The notes beneath the pieces are model-generated. The model was not told where the DNA came from, did no database searches, and was given only the letters and a program-made list of their open reading frames with translations. 64,000 bases of DNA from Labia minor (taxonomy: Eukaryota > Arthropoda > Insecta > Dermaptera > Spongiphoridae). Shown here in pieces: positions 60,746 through 64,000 of the stretch. Position numbers and translations under genes: made by a program. The stretch lies in the NCBI GenBank assembly GCA_963082975.1, contig OY720348.1, positions 68,349,719 to 68,413,718 of the forward strand. Reading direction: 5' to 3'. The first letter of the stretch is position 1; each line of letters begins with the position of its first letter.

Positions 60746-62310
60746 TCAAACATTATGTATTAGTAAATGTTTATGTAAACTTGATTTAACATTAAATTTC
60801 TTTTCACAATAATTACATTCAAAAGGTTTTTCTCCTGTATGAATTAATAAATGCGTTTTCAAATTTGATTTCATATTAAATTTCTTTTCACAATAATTAC
60901 ATTCAAAAGGTTTTTCTCCTGTATGAATTAGTAAATGATTATTTAAACTTGTTTTTCGATTAAATGTTTTTTTACAATAATTACATTCAAAAGGTTTTTC
61001 TCCTGTATGAATTAGTAAATGATTATATAAAATTGTTTTTCGATTAAATGTTTTTTTACAATAATTACATTCAAAAGGTTTTTCTCCTGTATGAATTAAT
61101 AAATGTTTTGCTAAATCAGATTTCTGCTTAAATCTCTTTTCACAATAATTACATTCAAGCGGTCTTTCTCCTGTATGACTTAATAAATGAAAATCTAAAT
61201 GTGATTTCGTTGTAAATTTCTTTTCACAATAATTACATTTAAAAGGTTTTTCTCCTGTATGAATTAGTAAATGATTATATAAAATTGTTTTTCGATTAAA
61301 TGTTTTTTTACAATAATTACATTCAAAAGGTTTTTCTCCTGTATGAATTAGTAAATGTTGATTTAAAGTTGTTTTTCGATTAAATGTTTTTTTACAATAA
61401 TTACATTCAAAAGGTCTTTCTCCTGTATGAATTAATAAATGTCTATCTAAATCAGATTTCTTCTTAAATCTCTTTTGACAATAATTACATTGATTACGAT
61501 TTTCTTCTGTATGGATTGAATCAGTTTCTTCCTCAAATTTTTCTTCTAAATATTTCTCTCTATCCTTTTTGAGTTTTACATTATTTTTTAAAATTGAAAA
61601 TATTTGTTTATGAAAACATTTTTTTAAATGTTTCGATAAAAATTCCTCACTTATAAAATTCATATGACAGTAAACGCAAGAATATAGAGGACCTGAAAAA
61701 AAAGAATTGTTTTCGTTATTTTAAATCTTAATATTTTATATATCTAACTATTTTATAATTCAATCTAAGGAATAATATCATTTCAAATAATATTTAAAAA
61801 ATTAATTTTAGTGACATTAACATTACTTTCGATCAAAAATTAGAAATAAAAATTACCGGAAATTATTAATGAAATAAATATTTAATTTTAGCTATAAAAA
61901 ATATTTTATTTTTATTCAAATAAGTTTTAATAGCATTTAAATTAATATTTAATTTTGTTTAAAATAATATTTTTTATTTTCTATAATATTTAATTTAATT
62001 TTTATTAAACAAATATTTACTTTTTTTACAAAATAATTTAATTTAACCTACTCCACAGATATATATGCATTTTTTAATAGTTTTTATTTCGTAAACTAGG
62101 GGCATCCCCAAAAATATCATAAGAAATGTTTATTAGAATAAAAAAAGGAATGCACTGGTAAAGTTTTATTCTAATCCACGTTAAAATAACTTTTTTGTAT
62201 AATTACCATTTTAGTGCCAATTACCATTACTTTCGATGAAAAAAAATATAGTTATAAAAATTACCTATATATATTGGGTATTTTCTGTTTTCTTGTGGAT
62301 TCAGATCCAT
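60746..62310 (-). CDS. C2H2 zinc-finger protein, 9 fingers (unit C)
   Basis: Counterpart of 29719-31283 with the same nine-finger array and the same two-exon design. Exon 1 is 62265-62310, the intron 61693-62264, and exon 2 60746-61692. It encodes about 330 residues and is nearly identical to copy B; one visible change is Phe to Ile in the linker before the first finger. An intact frame in three successive units suggests either recent duplication or retained function. The sequence alone does not tell these apart. Confidence 0.88.
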
Positions 62311-62412
62311 TTTTACTTGATTGATGTATTATCAAGTGAAGATCTGTGTCAAATATATTGAATAATTAACTTTTCTGAGATAAACAAGAAGGTACGGATA
62401 CTCTGTGAAGAA

Positions 62413-62718
62413 ATGTCACCGATGATAAGAGCAACGATCAACGATATTCGTCTCACCGAGTGTGCGTTAGTGTTAGTACTATTTGCATCCACAAGAGGCG
62501 CCACTGCGAATTTAAAAATGTCACCGTGGAAGTTAGAAACGATATTAGCCCTATGTGTGTGTGGAAATGTCACCGATGATATCAGCAACGATATTCGTCT
62601 CACCGACTATCCCTATGTGTGTTTGTTAGTGTTAGTTCTCTTTGCATCCACAAGAGGTGCGAATTTAAAAAAATTGTGTGTGCCATTTTTTAAATTGAAA
62701 TTATATTTGTTTTTATAA
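62413..62718 (+). other. Unrecognised 101-codon open stretch with internal repeat (unit C)
   Basis: Same sequence as 31386-31691, with the same two NDIRLT segments and the same divergent position relative to the zinc-finger start at 62310. Confidence 0.2.
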
Positions 62719-62875
62719 TAAATATAATAATTTTATTTGTTCTTTTATTTCATCGATCTGAATTTGTATAGAATAATTATTAATTAAAATTATTAATTAA
62801 TTAATTGATAATTCTATAGAAACTGTTAAGTTATATTTAATAGTGATATCTTTAAAAATTGAAAGATCTATCTTT

Positions 62876-63309
62876 GTGGGTCCACGGAACTCGAAATTGT
62901 TTGGCCGCAGTAACATCATTTCTCCAAGTGTCCCTATTCTGAGCTGCACACATCTAACTAGTATTTTCTCCCATCTCTCCCACGCTGTTTTCGACATTGT
63001 CCGCACCACAGACCATCCGTTACCGCACACCTCGTCCTTGGTCTTCTAAAAGAACATTTCCCAACAAATATATTTTTCTCCTGCCCAACGCAACCTTCTC
63101 AATTTTATGACCCTAACTGGAGATGCATAGAGGTCATGCAATTATTCCTCGTTATGCAGTCTACGCCATTTCCTGGTGACCTCATCTTTCTTTGGCCCAT
63201 AAACGCCTCGAAGAATCCTCTTCTCAAATACTCTAAATCTACTCTCATCTCCTAAGGTCATAGACCACACCTCACACCCATACAATATAACCACCAAAAT
63301 AATTGTTTT
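62876..63309 (-). mobile_element. Non-LTR retrotransposon fragment (unit C)
   Basis: Copy of 5750-6183, again directly followed by the jockey-type LINE. Confidence 0.7.
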
Positions 63310-63322
63310 ATATAATTAATTT

Positions 63323-64000
63323 CAAACAAACAGATTGGAACAAATTCCGGAATCTTCTAGAAAATTATTTAACCACGAACATCAGGTTAAAAAGCGAAGA
63401 AGACATCGATCATGCAGTACAGCACTTAACTGTTGCAATTCAAAAAGCAGCATGGTTAGCCACCCCCGTTCCTAAGTACAAAAACTCTTTTGTAGATATC
63501 CCTGTACACATAAAGGAAGAAATTCTGGAAAAAAGACGTCTAAAAAAAATGTGGCAAACAAATCGTTCCCCCCTAGCAAAATTAAAACTAAATAAATCAA
63601 CAAGGAAACTAAAAACACTACTTTCCAATTATAAAAACAGATGCATACAAACTTATCTGTCTAACTTATCAGCAAATGAAGCAACTGACTATTCACTATG
63701 GAAAGCCACCAAAAGAATTAAAAAAACACAATGCTTTAAGTCACCAATTCGAGCACAAGATGGCATCTGGGCGAAATCTAGTACAGACAAGGCTAAATGC
63801 TTTGCAAATTACCTAGTAGACGTATTTAAACCCTACCCAACTGAGATTCAAAACAACCTCGAGGAAAAAAAAATTCAAGACTACCTTCTGACCTCCCCTC
63901 ATCATCCGGTGGACCCAATCAAACCTTATAAAATCAGTGAAATTAAAGAACAAATTAAGCTATTGAACAAAAAAAAATCCCCTGGATTTGACTTAATTAC
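63323..64000 (+). mobile_element. Jockey-like LINE (unit C, cut by window end)
   Basis: Same insertion as 32296-34380, with the same left target duplication at 63310-63322. The coding frame is continuous from the truncation point to the window edge and includes the linker into the RT start (KKKSPGFDLI). It keeps 8 As where unit B has 7. Confidence 0.93.

Larger units (their letters stand above)
57282..64000. repeat. Macro-tandem unit, copy C (partial)
   Basis: Third copy, cut by the window end inside the jockey LINE. It tracks B very closely: same LINE insertion point, same internal duplication near 62413-62718, same nine-finger gene. Differences from B include a longer TA tract pattern near 58350, a short insertion near 60505 and one extra A in the LINE. 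Confidence 0.92.

Overview
The window is AT-rich eukaryotic nuclear DNA, most likely from an invertebrate and possibly an arthropod. The evidence is a GT-AG intron in each zinc-finger gene, a jockey-type LINE, hAT, mariner, pogo, MULE and Helitron transposons, a tRNA-derived SINE and many (TA)n tracts. Nothing suggests a prokaryote, and the species cannot be named from sequence alone.

The whole window is one very long unit in tandem. Copy A runs from 1 to 26273, copy B from 26274 to 57281, and copy C from 57282 to the window end. Position 1 aligns with 26274 and 57282, and homology continues through each unit apart from discrete insertions and deletions. B and C are closer to each other than to A: they share a jockey LINE insertion and a short internal duplication that A lacks. 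B also carries a hAT-like element with a MULE nested in it, a Helitron and an extra 173-bp repeat. The corresponding parts of C lie outside the window. An assembly in which alternative haplotypes were joined end to end would look similar, so the array needs read-level confirmation.

The main host content of each unit is a head-to-head pair of C2H2 zinc-finger genes with a common design. A 46-nt first exon is followed by one intron and a long exon with a C2HC finger, an acidic/basic linker and 9 to 13 tandem 28-residue fingers. The minus-strand gene has 13 fingers in A and 9 in B and C. The plus-strand gene has 11 fingers in both A and B but is interrupted by a stop in A. Decayed finger remnants lie beyond the 3' end of both genes, so the pair sits in an old inverted repeat.

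The rest of the unit is a transposon graveyard. It holds five hAT-type families, most with 8-bp target duplications centred on TA, plus a pogo MITE, a deleted mariner, a tRNA SINE, an old non-LTR fragment and a broken LTR-retrotransposon gag fossil. It also holds a processed La (RRM) pseudogene, possible exons of an unrecognised decayed gene, and a stretch of degenerate modules of about 1 to 2.4 kb at the unit junction.

The most interesting structural signal is a pair of nearly identical hAT copies in each unit (1533-2289 and 14009-14689 in A). Their 8-bp flanks are swapped: the left flank of one matches the right flank of the other, in both directions. This is the pattern expected if an 11.7-kb segment carrying the zinc-finger pair entered as a circle, or from a separate tandem array, by recombination inside the transposon.
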